Assembly: GCF_026241195.1 (NCBI RefSeq)
Contig: NZ_JAPFQO010000002.1
Coordinates: forward strand, 62,001-126,000
Direction of reading: 5' to 3'
DNA length: 64,000 nt
Source: Pontibacter anaerobius
GTDB lineage: Bacteria; Bacteroidota; Bacteroidia; Cytophagales; Hymenobacteraceae
Part shown: piece after piece, positions 35,529 to 45,100 of the stretch
Position numbering within the stretch: position 1 is the stretch's first letter
How the letters are laid out: each line of letters opens with the position of its first letter
Made by a program: the position numbers and the translations under genes
Notes under the pieces: generated by a model
Told to the model about the DNA's origin: nothing
The model's database searches: none
The model's input: only the letters and a program-made list of their open reading frames with translations

Positions 35529-35536
35529 CAAAAGTA
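35529..35536 (-). promoter_or_regulatory. Bacteroidota-type -7 promoter box for the TonB receptor operon
   Basis: On the minus strand the sequence reads TACTTTTG, matching the Bacteroidota sigma factor consensus TAnnTTTG. It points toward the small open frame at 35456 and the TonB receptor. A clear -33 TTG at the normal distance was not found, so the assignment rests on the -7 box and its position. Confidence 0.5.
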
Positions 35537-35654
35537 GCGTTTCTCTAAAGGATGAAAAAGAGAACCTCAATATTTAATCATGATATTATATAAACCTGCC
35601 AAAAGTATAGATGAAGCCGGCTTTATCCGCGATAGATAAACTCTTGCTGTTCTG

Positions 35655-36170
35655 CTACTTTCTGCTTTCTGGAAGATCGAGGCTGTTCATCCAGTTTACC
35701 ATATATTCCACCACATCCGGTGAAAAGGTCTCTTCCAGTTCCTGGTAAGGGTATGGTTTTACAGGTTCCTGCGGACGACGTGCTTTAGAAACAGGAAGCC
35801 GGTTTACCTTTTTCATGTTAAGTTGAAAAGTGTAGTTGCTGTTCTGCGCCAGCCCCCCCCAGCAGGGTAGTGGTATCCTGCAAGATGCCTGTATAAGTAG
35901 CGTTCAGGGACTTGATCTGAAGCACAACAGTGTCGCCTGTAGTCGAAACCTCCTCTACAGGTATATCAAAAGCTTTCTGGTATAGGCTGTGCACCACGGC
36001 TGTAAACAGCTTGACGTTACACCTGATTATCTCGAAAGCGTGTTCATCTGTACATCCATATTCAACGACCGTTTTGCCCAGCCAGATGCCTTGTAGCGGG
36101 TAACTTTGCTGTGCAGAGGTTGCAGGAAAGCCACCAGAAGAAATACTGAGAAATAGCGTAGGATCTGCAT
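35655..36170 (-). pseudogene. Remnant of a secreted alpha/beta-hydrolase with its catalytic core deleted
   Basis: Read on the minus strand in three frames, this stretch encodes a signal-like N-terminus (MQILRYFSVFLLVAFLQ), then QQSYPLQGIWLGK...YQKAFDIPVEEVS...LQIKSLNATYTGIL. This matches the N-terminal beta domain of Bacteroidota S9-like or alpha/beta-hydrolases that start with GxWxG. The next part (NSNYTFQLNMKKV...RRPQEPVKPYPYQE) is the usual end of that domain. It runs straight into LEETFSPDVVEYMVNWMNSL, which resembles the extreme C-terminus of the same enzymes. Frameshifts occur near 36112 and at a run of eight C (35853-35860). About 300-350 residues of catalytic core are missing. The family comparison is from memory. 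Confidence 0.65.
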
Positions 36171-36434
36171 AGTTACATTTTACTTAGTGGTTGATGGTCA
36201 GGCTGGTAGCCTGTTTCATGCTCCAAACATACTATGCTTCTTCCGGCTTGAAAATTCAAATCCGGCAACGTTAGTAGTTGTAGTGTCAACTCGCAGATTT
36301 ATACTTCACAAATTGTATATCCATACTTTTCCAAGTTCACATAAAAAATCACACAGCTCATCCATTTGGGTATGATGGGGGGAGCGGATTTTTTACTTTT
36401 ATGAAGCTTAAACCTTTGTTTTAAGCTTAGAGAG

Positions 36435-36632
36435 TTGGCCAATGCCGTTAGGCTAAGAACATCCGTGTTATATGCTGCTCTTTCGACCCTCCGGGTCCGA
36501 AAGCATTCTGCCAGGGACATCTATGTCCACATGGATGTTATCGAAAGGCACCAGGTAACCGTAGCCGGCAGAGCCATACCAGTAGGCCTTACACATCGCG
36601 AACAGTTTTTGGCGCGAGCGAATGAAGTATAG
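36435..36632 (+). pseudogene. C-terminal fragment of a LytTR DNA-binding domain
   Basis: The last 45 codons of this frame read LRVRKHSARDIYVHMDVIERHQ followed by VTVAGRAIPVGLTHREQFLARA. This fits the end of a LytTR domain, where R-x-H-K/R-S-x-I-V is followed by a hairpin with IPIGRSYREEF. The receiver domain and the first half of LytTR are absent. The frame begins only at a TTG, and a stop lies 12 codons upstream. It is therefore treated as a decayed response regulator. It lies next to another gene remnant. Confidence 0.55.
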
Positions 36633-36856
36633 TTTTCTTTTTAACAATCATCTTAAGTACAAAATTGGCCTTTCTTTAGTACTTTGGAGTGTGTGAAATT
36701 TTTGGACTGAGTTCGAAAATTATTAGTACGAATTTATTAATGCATCACACCACCAGGAACTTTGAAGCTCCTTTTTCTTGCTTCTATCTTTTCTTGCCAT
36801 GGTGCAATCAGGTGTATTTGTCTGCACCGCCCGCGACTAGCATATGCAGGTGCCAC

Positions 36857-37192
36857 TTAGTGCGGGTTCTGTGAGTCGGTTGGCGTATCGTGCTGCTTGG
36901 TAGCCTCAGCAGAGTCTTTTAAATCATTCTTGATTTCCTTTGTGGCGTCCTTAAACTCTCGAATGCCGCGACCTAAGCCTTTTGCTAATTCTGGTATGCG
37001 CTTCGCTCCAAAGAGCAGCACGATAGCTAATATGATGAGCACCACTTCTGTACCGCACAGGCCGCCAATGAATAATAAAATTCCTTTTTCTGCTACTGTA
37101 TTAAATTTTGAGTTGGCAATACAAACGAGCGAGAAACAAATGAAGGGCGTACAAAATTTTTTGGACTCTCCTAAGTCTGTTACCAGATCCAA
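36857..37192 (-). CDS. tatA: TatA/E-type twin-arginine translocase subunit with no normal start codon
   Basis: The C-terminal 75 residues are a clear TatA protein: [22 protein letters not shown] (membrane helix), then [28 protein letters not shown] (amphipathic helix and hinge). TatA forms the pore for folded, twin-arginine proteins. Homologous sequence starts at about 37081, where an ATT stands in place of ATG. The only usual start codon in frame is a TTG at 37192, which would add 37 unlikely residues. Either an ATT start is used, or the start codon has been lost and the gene is decaying; remnants of other genes lie next to it. It stands alone, without tatB or tatC. The interval given is the full open frame. 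Confidence 0.7.
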   Translation of the reverse strand: MDLVTDLGESKKFCTPFICFSLVCIANSKFNTVAEKGILLFIGGLCGTEVVLIILAIVLLFGAKRIPELAKGLGRGIREFKDATKEIKNDLKDSAEATKQHDTPTDSQNPH

Positions 37193-37259
37193 TAAACAAC
37201 AGAAATTGGCCGGCCCGCTACAAGACAGAAATGGCTATCTCTTTTTAAGAAGAGGAGAG

Positions 37260-37694
37260 GCTATTGACTTTATTGTTTAAAGCCTATTATGAATTATGAT
37301 CCTATTTCATATCAGGCTTTATTTTTACTTTGTTTCTGAAAAAGGAATTAAATAAGTAAAGTGATTCATGGATAACTTGCTGTAAATCTTAAAGGTTTAA
37401 CTTTTTAATAATAGAATACCCCCTCCATATACTAGCATCATTAGAATAGATCAAATATTTTATTATTTGTATATTCTAAATAACACATATATTACATAGA
37501 AATTAGTACAATATTATCTCTTTTTCTTAGACAATTTAGAAGGACTGAATGCCTTTAGTAGTAAACTGTGGCATTAGTAGTCCAATGATTACTAATTGGA
37601 ATAAATAGTTATGATATAGGTTCTTAAGATAGGGAATGTCTGAATAGCGTTTCAAAAATGACTTAACTTTTATTTTATACCTTAACAATAATTT
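37260..37694. other. AT-rich spacer upstream of the first giant secreted protein
   Basis: This stretch of over 400 bases is markedly richer in A and T than the DNA to its left. It has no AAGTATA signature, no open frame of note and no clear TAnnTTTG box. It must contain the promoter of the rightward gene that follows. Confidence 0.5.
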
Positions 37695-40600
37695 ATGCAA
37701 CAATTTTACTATCAGGTCCTTTTAAAAGGCAAAACAAGCTTAAAGCAAATCATTACTTCTTTATGTTCACATCAGCTAAATTTATGTAAGAGTAACTTCT
37801 TATTTCTATGCTGTTTTTTGTTTATAGGCATAGGGAAGAGTATGGGCCAAAGCTCCTTTGCCTGGCAATCTATAAGTGCAAATAGCCCATCATCAGGAAG
37901 ATCTACTTATCCTTCTGTTGCCATTCACCCAAATGGTGTACCATATGTAGCTTTCATGGATGACATGAACGATGGCAAGGCCACAGTGAAGCGGTTCAAT
38001 GGCCTTGATTGGTTGCCTGTGGGAGCTGGGGTTATCTCTGACTATATGGCTTATGAAGTTTCAATGTTAATTGATAGGGAAGGTACCCCCTTTGTAGCCT
38101 TTGTGGATGTTGCCAACGGTGCCAGAGCAACAGTAAAGAAGTTCGATGGAAAGAACTGGGTTACTGTGGGCGCTGCAGGCTTTTCTGCAGGAAGAGTTAC
38201 ATACCTATCGCTGGCGCTTAATGGCAGCCAGCCCTATGTAGCCTATCAGGATGGGGCAAACGGTAATAAAGCCACCGTTATGGAATTTGACGGAACAAAT
38301 TGGGTAACGTTAGGGCCTGCCGGTTTCTCAGCGGGTGTTGTAAGAGACGTTTCCTTGGCAACAAGCACTTATACCGGAGCACCACATGTAGTGTACGCTG
38401 ATGAGAGCAATGGGCTTAAAGCAACGGTGTTGTATTATGGCGGTAACTCATTTGGATGGCTGCGCGCTGGTGCGGAGACCGCTTCTGCCGGTGGAGCAGC
38501 ATTTACCAGGCTTGCCTTCGGTCCTGATGATCAACCTTATGTGGCTTTTCAGGACTATAGCAATGGGTATAAGGTAACAGTGACGAAGCGAAGCGGATCC
38601 AAATGGGTCACAGTAGGGGCGGCGGGTTTCTCTGAGGGGGGAGCAGATGATATCATGTTGAAAATGGATGCTGCTAAAACTCCCTATGTCGCATTCCGCG
38701 ATCGTGGAAACGGCAGAAAAGCCACTGTAATGAAATTTGAAGGGGCAAACTGGGGACCGGTTGGAGCGGCAGGTTTCTCAGCGGGTGAAGCCTACTCTAT
38801 ATCGATGGACTTTGATAGACAGAATACTCCTTTTGTGGCTTATGAAGATAAGTCAGTCGGATATAGAACTGCCGTGATGGGCTTTACTAGAAAGTATGAT
38901 GTTGCTCCTCCAGTCATAACAACGCAGCCCCTTGAAGCCAGTATCCAGGCTGGGGGAAATACAAGTCTTAGTGTGGCAGCCTCAGGAGATGGTAACTTAA
39001 CCTACCAGTGGCAGGTGAGCAAGGATGGGGGTGCCTTTTTCAGTGACGTGCATGATGGAGGAGCTTACAGTGGCGCGACCACTGCCAAGCTGAACTTAAC
39101 TAAGGTACCTATCTCTGTAAATGGTGACCTTTACCGCGCCAAAGTGAGCAACGGCCCTGGCACATACTCTGCTTTTGCAAAATTAAATGTAACCAAGGGC
39201 ACCTTTGACAACACACGGGTTTGGCAGGCGCTTGGCAAACTCGACTTTTCGGAAGGTGTTGTGTGGAACACAACTATAGCGCTAGATTCGAAAGGAATGC
39301 CTTATGTAGCCTTTAAAGATGAAGAGAATGGTAAGAAGGCTACAGTTATGAAATATAACGGCAATTCTTGGGAAACTGTAGGGAAAGTAGGCTTCACAGG
39401 GATAGAAGTTTTCTCTCCTATTTTAGCCTTAGACCCGAATGACAAACCATATATCGTGTATTCTCATCATCCTCTCGGAGAAAAATCTACCATGATGACT
39501 TTCAACGGCTCTGACTGGGAAACAGTAGGCCCTGAAGGGTTTGTGAATCAAGGGGTTCAAGCTTTGGATTTTGACCCTACGGGAATACCCCATGTAGTAT
39601 GCGAAGTGTCAGGTACAAGAAATGTTTTAGTGCTCAGGTACCACAATAGCGTCTGGGAAGAGGTTGGCAACTGGGGGGCGAATTACGATAGAATGGGTGA
39701 TCGACCTGTTATAGCAATTGACAAGAGCGGCACTATGTACGTGGCTTATATTGATGTGCTGAGCGATAGCAAACTGACAGTGAAGAAACTAGTCAATAAC
39801 AATTGGGTAGCGGTGGGAGCTATTGGCTTCTCACCGGAGAAAAGTACGGCTATTGCTTTTAAATTAGATAGAGCAGGTAACCCTTATATAGCTTACAAAA
39901 CGGATCATACAACTGGTTTTAAGCCCTCTGCCATGCGGTATAATGGAACCAGTTGGGAGAGTTTAGGCAAAGTGGGCTTTGCTGAAGGGGAAGTGCTTCA
40001 TATTACCTTAGACTTTGACGCTACAGGCATGCCGCTTATGGCATACCAAGATGCAAACAGAAATGTAACTGTCATGCGATTTGACGGAGAAGGCTGGAGC
40101 CCTGTTGGCAAAGCTGGATTTTCTGATGGGAGAGTGCAGTTTCCAAATTTAGCTACCGACGAGAACGGAATCCCTTATGTCGTGTACCAAGGGCCAAATG
40201 GTAAAGCCGTTGTCAAGCGATTTGTGCCTTTCGTAAACTACGCACCAAATGATTTGACACTTTCATCGACTTCCGTGAATGAGAACGTTTATGCAAACAG
40301 CGCGGTCGGTAGTTTTAGTTCTGAAGATGCTAATGCAGAAGATACACATACTTATACCTTGATTTCTGGTGAAGGAGACACGGATAATAGCGTGTTCAGC
40401 ATAAGTGGAAGCGATTTGAAAATGAAGATATCACCTAACTACGAGGTTAAAAAGTCTTACACTATACGTGTAAGAACTGAAGACACAAACGGAGGTAAGT
40501 TGGATAAGGCGTTCGTGATCACTATCAACGATGTGAATGAAGCACCTAAAGGGTTAGCGCTAAGCGCCACTTTTATTAATGAGAATAATGTGATAGGACA

Positions 40601-41402
40601 TGTGATTGCTACGCTATCTACACAGGATGAGGATGAAGATGAAAACCACATTTATGAGCTGGTAGACGGGGCAGGAAGTACGGGCAATGCTTTCTTCACA
40701 ATTGAAGCCAACAAGCTAAGGACAGCTATAGTTTTTGACCGAGAGCAGAAATCTGCCTATAATATTCGAATTCAGGTAAAAGACAAAAGCGGCTTAACTT
40801 ATTCTACAAGCAGAATAATTGATATCAGAGATGTAAATGAGGCTCCCACTGCGATTGTGTTGAGCAAAGAAGATATCAATGAGAGCAATAAAGTAGGAGC
40901 AGTAATAGGTACGCTGAGCGCCAGTGATCAGGATGTTAATGACTTCCATTCCTTCGCCTTTGTAGAAGGAGAGGGTAGCTCTGATAATGGCGCCTTTGTG
41001 ATCGAAGGCAACACATTAAAAGCCGCTCAAATATTCTACTTTCAACTAAAAGATAAATATAGTATCCGTATTCAAGCGGAAGATAGTAAAGGGTTGACTT
41101 ACGAAGAGGTTAAAATCATTACGATCAATTATGTAGAGGGAACTGTAACCGGTATCGTGGATGAGAAAAACCAGATGCTGAAGGTATACCCGAACCCGGC
41201 CAGCCAGCAACTGTCCATCAGCTTTGACAGAACTATAGAATCTGTCAGTCTGGTCAACAGTCAGGGTGCTACCGTACTAACCCGACAAGGCAGTTCAGAC
41301 CAAATTAGGCTCAGCCTCGATCCGCTTTCATCCGGCGTTTATACTGTCCTGATTTCCGCTAATGGTAAATTGTATTCCCGCCGTCTAGTGGTGGCAAAGT
41401 AA
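37695..41402 (+). CDS. Giant T9SS-secreted protein: two beta-propellers, Ig-like and cadherin-like domains
   Basis: This 1235-residue protein is exported and probably surface-bound. After a long N-terminus with a hydrophobic signal segment (about 33-51), seven repeats of about 50 residues follow (to about 400), each with an NGxPYVAF strand, a KATVMKF-like strand and a WxxVGAAGFS turn. An Ig-like domain comes next (about 402-500; PPVITTQP to YRAKVSNGP). Seven more similar repeats run to about 847, then three cadherin-like repeats (848-1145, with DVNEAP linkers and acidic calcium-type motifs). A T9SS type A sorting domain (about 1165-1235; VYPNPASQ to YSRRLVVAK) ends the protein. Seven plus seven repeats suggest two seven-bladed propellers. 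Role in adhesion is inferred. Confidence 0.88.
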   Translation: MQQFYYQVLLKGKTSLKQIITSLCSHQLNLCKSNFLFLCCFLFIGIGKSMGQSSFAWQSISANSPSSGRSTYPSVAIHPNGVPYVAFMDDMNDGKATVKRFNGLDWLPVGAGVISDYMAYEVSMLIDREGTPFVAFVDVANGARATVKKFDGKNWVTVGAAGFSAGRVTYLSLALNGSQPYVAYQDGANGNKATVMEFDGTNWVTLGPAGFSAGVVRDVSLATSTYTGAPHVVYADESNGLKATVLYYGGNSFGWLRAGAETASAGGAAFTRLAFGPDDQPYVAFQDYSNGYKVTVTKRSGSKWVTVGAAGFSEGGADDIMLKMDAAKTPYVAFRDRGNGRKATVMKFEGANWGPVGAAGFSAGEAYSISMDFDRQNTPFVAYEDKSVGYRTAVMGFTRKYDVAPPVITTQPLEASIQAGGNTSLSVAASGDGNLTYQWQVSKDGGAFFSDVHDGGAYSGATTAKLNLTKVPISVNGDLYRAKVSNGPGTYSAFAKLNVTKGTFDNTRVWQALGKLDFSEGVVWNTTIALDSKGMPYVAFKDEENGKKATVMKYNGNSWETVGKVGFTGIEVFSPILALDPNDKPYIVYSHHPLGEKSTMMTFNGSDWETVGPEGFVNQGVQALDFDPTGIPHVVCEVSGTRNVLVLRYHNSVWEEVGNWGANYDRMGDRPVIAIDKSGTMYVAYIDVLSDSKLTVKKLVNNNWVAVGAIGFSPEKSTAIAFKLDRAGNPYIAYKTDHTTGFKPSAMRYNGTSWESLGKVGFAEGEVLHITLDFDATGMPLMAYQDANRNVTVMRFDGEGWSPVGKAGFSDGRVQFPNLATDENGIPYVVYQGPNGKAVVKRFVPFVNYAPNDLTLSSTSVNENVYANSAVGSFSSEDANAEDTHTYTLISGEGDTDNSVFSISGSDLKMKISPNYEVKKSYTIRVRTEDTNGGKLDKAFVITINDVNEAPKGLALSATFINENNVIGHVIATLSTQDEDEDENHIYELVDGAGSTGNAFFTIEANKLRTAIVFDREQKSAYNIRIQVKDKSGLTYSTSRIIDIRDVNEAPTAIVLSKEDINESNKVGAVIGTLSASDQDVNDFHSFAFVEGEGSSDNGAFVIEGNTLKAAQIFYFQLKDKYSIRIQAEDSKGLTYEEVKIITINYVEGTVTGIVDEKNQMLKVYPNPASQQLSISFDRTIESVSLVNSQGATVLTRQGSSDQIRLSLDPLSSGVYTVLISANGKLYSRRLVVAK

Positions 41403-41416
41403 ACCAACCAATCAAG

Positions 41417-41441
41417 GAAGGGAGTGTTCTGCTCCCTTCCT
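41417..41441 (+). terminator. Terminator after the first giant gene
   Basis: A 9-bp purine/pyrimidine stem (41417-41425 and 41433-41441) with a 7-nt loop is followed by TATTTGTTTTT on the plus strand, 15 bases past the stop codon. Confidence 0.85.
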
Positions 41442-41485
41442 ATTTGTTTTTAAAAACCAATACACAATTACTAAACAAAACAAAC

Positions 41486-41974
41486 ATGAGTAAGAAAATG
41501 AATGTGCGGCAACTGCTGTCACTTTGCCTGCTTTGCGGTATTACGCTTCTGGGTATTGCCTGTAAGAAAGACGATAAGGCAACACCAACTGTGGAGCAAG
41601 CAAAAGTAACCGGATTAAGCATGATGTTATCTTCTGATCAGAAGGGTATACAGGATGTGAACGTACTTTTTAAAGACGCTACCGGACTTGGAGGCAAGAC
41701 TTCTCCCAATGTCATAACATTGGATGCCAATACGATCTATACCGGCACGCTAGCCTTGGAGGATGCGACGCAGAGCCCTGCAAAAGTTGTGACGACAGAC
41801 TATCAGGTGACTTTTCAGGTAGCTAGTGCGGATGCCACTTTCAGCATGAGCGGACAGGAAGTGCAGATTACCACCAGGGCAGCATCCACGGGCTCAAACG
41901 GAATGCTTCATGTGGAGTTGAAGCAAGGCAGCCAGGTACAGAAAGTATCCTTTCCTTTGATGGTTCGGCAGTGA
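41486..41974 (+). CDS. Lipoprotein of unknown function between two giant secreted proteins
   Basis: This 162-residue protein has a lipoprotein signal peptide with lipobox LGIAC followed by KKDDK, a lysine/aspartate start common for periplasm-facing lipids. The mature part is beta-rich, with a single domain and no recognised family. It starts KVTGLSMMLSSDQKG and ends KVSFPLMVRQ. The open frame begins at a TTG at 41444, but the ATG at 41486 precedes the signal peptide directly. It lies between two T9SS cargo genes, each with its own terminator, so joint function is only suggested by position. Confidence 0.75.
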   Translation: MSKKMNVRQLLSLCLLCGITLLGIACKKDDKATPTVEQAKVTGLSMMLSSDQKGIQDVNVLFKDATGLGGKTSPNVITLDANTIYTGTLALEDATQSPAKVVTTDYQVTFQVASADATFSMSGQEVQITTRAASTGSNGMLHVELKQGSQVQKVSFPLMVRQ

Positions 41975-41998
41975 ATTGACCTGAAATCATAGGCACTT

Positions 41999-42041
41999 AA
42001 CAACGCATGTGAAGTGAGTGTTTGGCTTCACATGCGTTGTT
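41999..42041 (+). terminator. Strong terminator after the small lipoprotein gene
   Basis: A perfect 16-bp inverted repeat (41999-42014 and 42026-42041) with an 11-nt loop, followed by T residues, lies 24 bases past the stop codon. Confidence 0.85.
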
Positions 42042-42140
42042 TTGCCAGGGCTATCAAACTGAATGATCTTCTCTTACTTTCTCAGAAAATTTTTATCAGG
42101 TTCTATATCCATATTCTATTATAACAAACAAACATTACAC

Positions 42141-45100
42141 ATGAATAAACTTTACATATTTATATCTCTCTGCTTGGTTTGGCAGCTGGTAAACATAAAC
42201 GTGCTGCATGCGCAGGCGCCTGAGGTATTATGGGCTCAGAAATCAACCGGTACAGGAGGACTTGACGTCAAAGAGCAGGGCCGGCAAGTAGCGAATGATG
42301 CTGCCGGTAATGCGTATGTCGCTGGGATTTTTGAGAAATCCATTATTATAGGTAATACCACCCTTACAAATCATCGCGGTCAGTATGCTATTTACCTGGC
42401 TAAGTATGATGCCGATGGCGTGGTGCAATGGGCAAAGAAGATCGAAACCGGCCTCATGAACATTTCCATGGGGCTGGATGTGGATGCCAGAGGTAACTTG
42501 TATCTGATAAGTAGTTTCAATGGTACCGCTGATTTTGAGCAAGTTCAACTGAAAGGCATAGTCGGTGATAACATTTTTGTAGCAAAGTATGACACAGATG
42601 GCCAGGTGCAATGGGCGCAACGAGCAGGGACAGCAGAAGGAAATATTGGTTATCAGCACTATGGAAGAGGCATTGCCACAGACCATTCGGGCAATGTATA
42701 TGTAACTGGCTCATTCAGAGTTTCAATCACTTTTGGCAACACAACACTGACTACTGAGGGCGATCAAGACATCTTCCTGGCCAAATACAATGCTTCAGGC
42801 GAGCTGCAATGGGTAAATCAGGCCGGAGGAGATGATATAGATGCAGGCGAAGATATGGCTGTGGATGAAGCGGGCAATATATATGTAACAGGTATTTTTT
42901 CCAGTACGGCCACTTTTGGTGATAAAAGTCTCACCAGTACCCAATCTGTGAATGTCTTCTTAGCTAAGTATGATGCGGCGGGTTCTGTGCAATGGGTAAA
43001 GCAAAGAGATGGATATAGTAACAATGCAGTTGCTGTGGACGCATCAGGTAACTCCTACATCACAGGCAATAAGTCTCTTGCAAAGTATGATGCCACCGGT
43101 GAATTGCAATGGAATAAGGAGATGAACAATATAAACCTTGGGGGTGGGACTAATAACCAAGGTGGAATTGATATCGCTCTTGATGATTCAGGAAACGCCT
43201 ATGTAGCGGGTCTCTATGCTGGTCCTGCTGCGTTTGGTAGTACTACACTGAATACTTACGGCAGCTATGATGCTTTTGTGGCCAAATATAGTCCTGACGG
43301 AAGCGTGCTGTGGGCTAGAAGAGCTGGAGGAACAAAAGATGACAGAGCGCATGGGATATCAGTTGACGCTTCAGGTAATGCTTATGTAGTTGGTTTCTTT
43401 CAGGAAAAAAGCTCGTTTGGGAATAGCTCCCTAACGAGCAGCGGAGTCTACGATGCGTTTTTAGTGAAATACAATACCTCAGGCACAGCGCAATGGTCAC
43501 AAAATCCAAAAGGACTGGTGCAGGAAGGAGTTGGCAACAGCACTGTTGTTGACGATTACGGTAATGTGTATGTAACAGGCACATTTATGGGCTCAGCCAG
43601 CTTCGGCGATCATGACGAGGTGGTTGGCGGCGGGCAGGATATTTTTATCGCCAAATACAGTGCTGCAGGAGCACTCCTGTGGGTGCAAAGAGCAGGAGGG
43701 CCTGAAAGTGATTATGTCAGATCATTAGCCTTAGATAAATCAGGGAATGTATACATAACAGGTTATTTTTCCGGTTCAGCCTCTTTTGGTGACACCACTA
43801 TAACCGTACTGAACAAAGAAATGTGGAGCATCTCTGCGTTTATAGCAAAGTATGACGCATGGGGCAATGTGCAGTGGGTCAGGCAGTATGGTGGAACAAA
43901 AATTTCTGCGGCTGGAATGTCGATTACACTGGATGACGATGATAATCTTTACTTGGCAGGTATGTTTACTGGTACAATTCAAATAGGCAGTACCTCCTTA
44001 ACTACCAATGGTAATTATGATGTAATGGTAGCCAAGTTTGATGCGGAAGGAGAGTTGCTGTGGGCGAAGAGAGCTGGGGGAACTCATTTAGATTACAGCC
44101 ATAATATTAAAGTGGATAAGGCAGGCAACGTTTATCTGCTAGGCAATTTCAGGGAAGCAGCTACTTTCGATGATATCACCTTGACAGGTAGTGGTAACTA
44201 CTCCTACACATTTATAGCAAAATATGATGCCTTCGGCAAAGTGCAGTGGGCCAAGAAAGGAGAAGTGGCCAATCCTGATTATAAGGGGGATATTGCAATA
44301 GACGAAACGGGTAATTTAGTAGTAGTAGGAAACTTCGGAGGGTCTGAATTTTTTGGAGATATATTACTCCGGGGTAAGGGCTATAGCGACATTTACATAG
44401 CCAAATATACGCCTACTGGCGATGTGCTTTGGGCGAAGGGTATTGGAGCTGAAGGCACGGATAAAGGCCTTGGAGTTACCTTAGATGACGCAGGCAACGT
44501 GTATGTTACAGGTATGTATGAGGAAACAGCTACATTTGGTAGTAGTACTCTAATAAGCAAAGGCAGCCTGGATATTTTTATTGCAAAGTTTGACGCCTCA
44601 GGCACACTTCTATGGGCGAAGAGCGCTGGAGGTGCACAAGCTGATCAAGGCAATGGGATCGCGGTAGACGGCATAGGAAACTTGTATGTAACAGGTTACT
44701 TCAGAGGGGATGCTACTTTTGATAATATCACGCTCTCATCTTTTGGCAGGGAGATGGTTGTACTTAAGATCGGTGAGGCCGTAGATGCAAGCAACGCCCC
44801 GTCAGGTATTACCTTAAATGGAAACTCTATAGACGAGAACAACGAGGAAGGAGTCTTAATCGGTACTTTCCATAGTGCTGATCCAGCAAACAGCATGCGT
44901 TTTACCTATACTTTTGCGGCAGGAGAGGGAGACACCGACAATGGCGCATTCAAAATTGAAGGAAATGAATTGAAGGCTAAGCAGGTGTTTGACTACGAGA
45001 CGAAAAATAGCTTCAGCATTCGTGTTCAGGTGATAAATATCTGGGGGCTGACCTACGAAACTGTGAAAACGATTACTATCAATAATGTAGAGGAAACAGT

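Noticed and set aside
36187..36375. 62-codon rightward frame
   Set aside because: It has no homology, an odd composition, and overlaps non-coding DNA between two gene remnants.
36299..36520. 73-codon leftward frame
   Set aside because: It is antisense to the LytTR fragment and shows no protein-like features.
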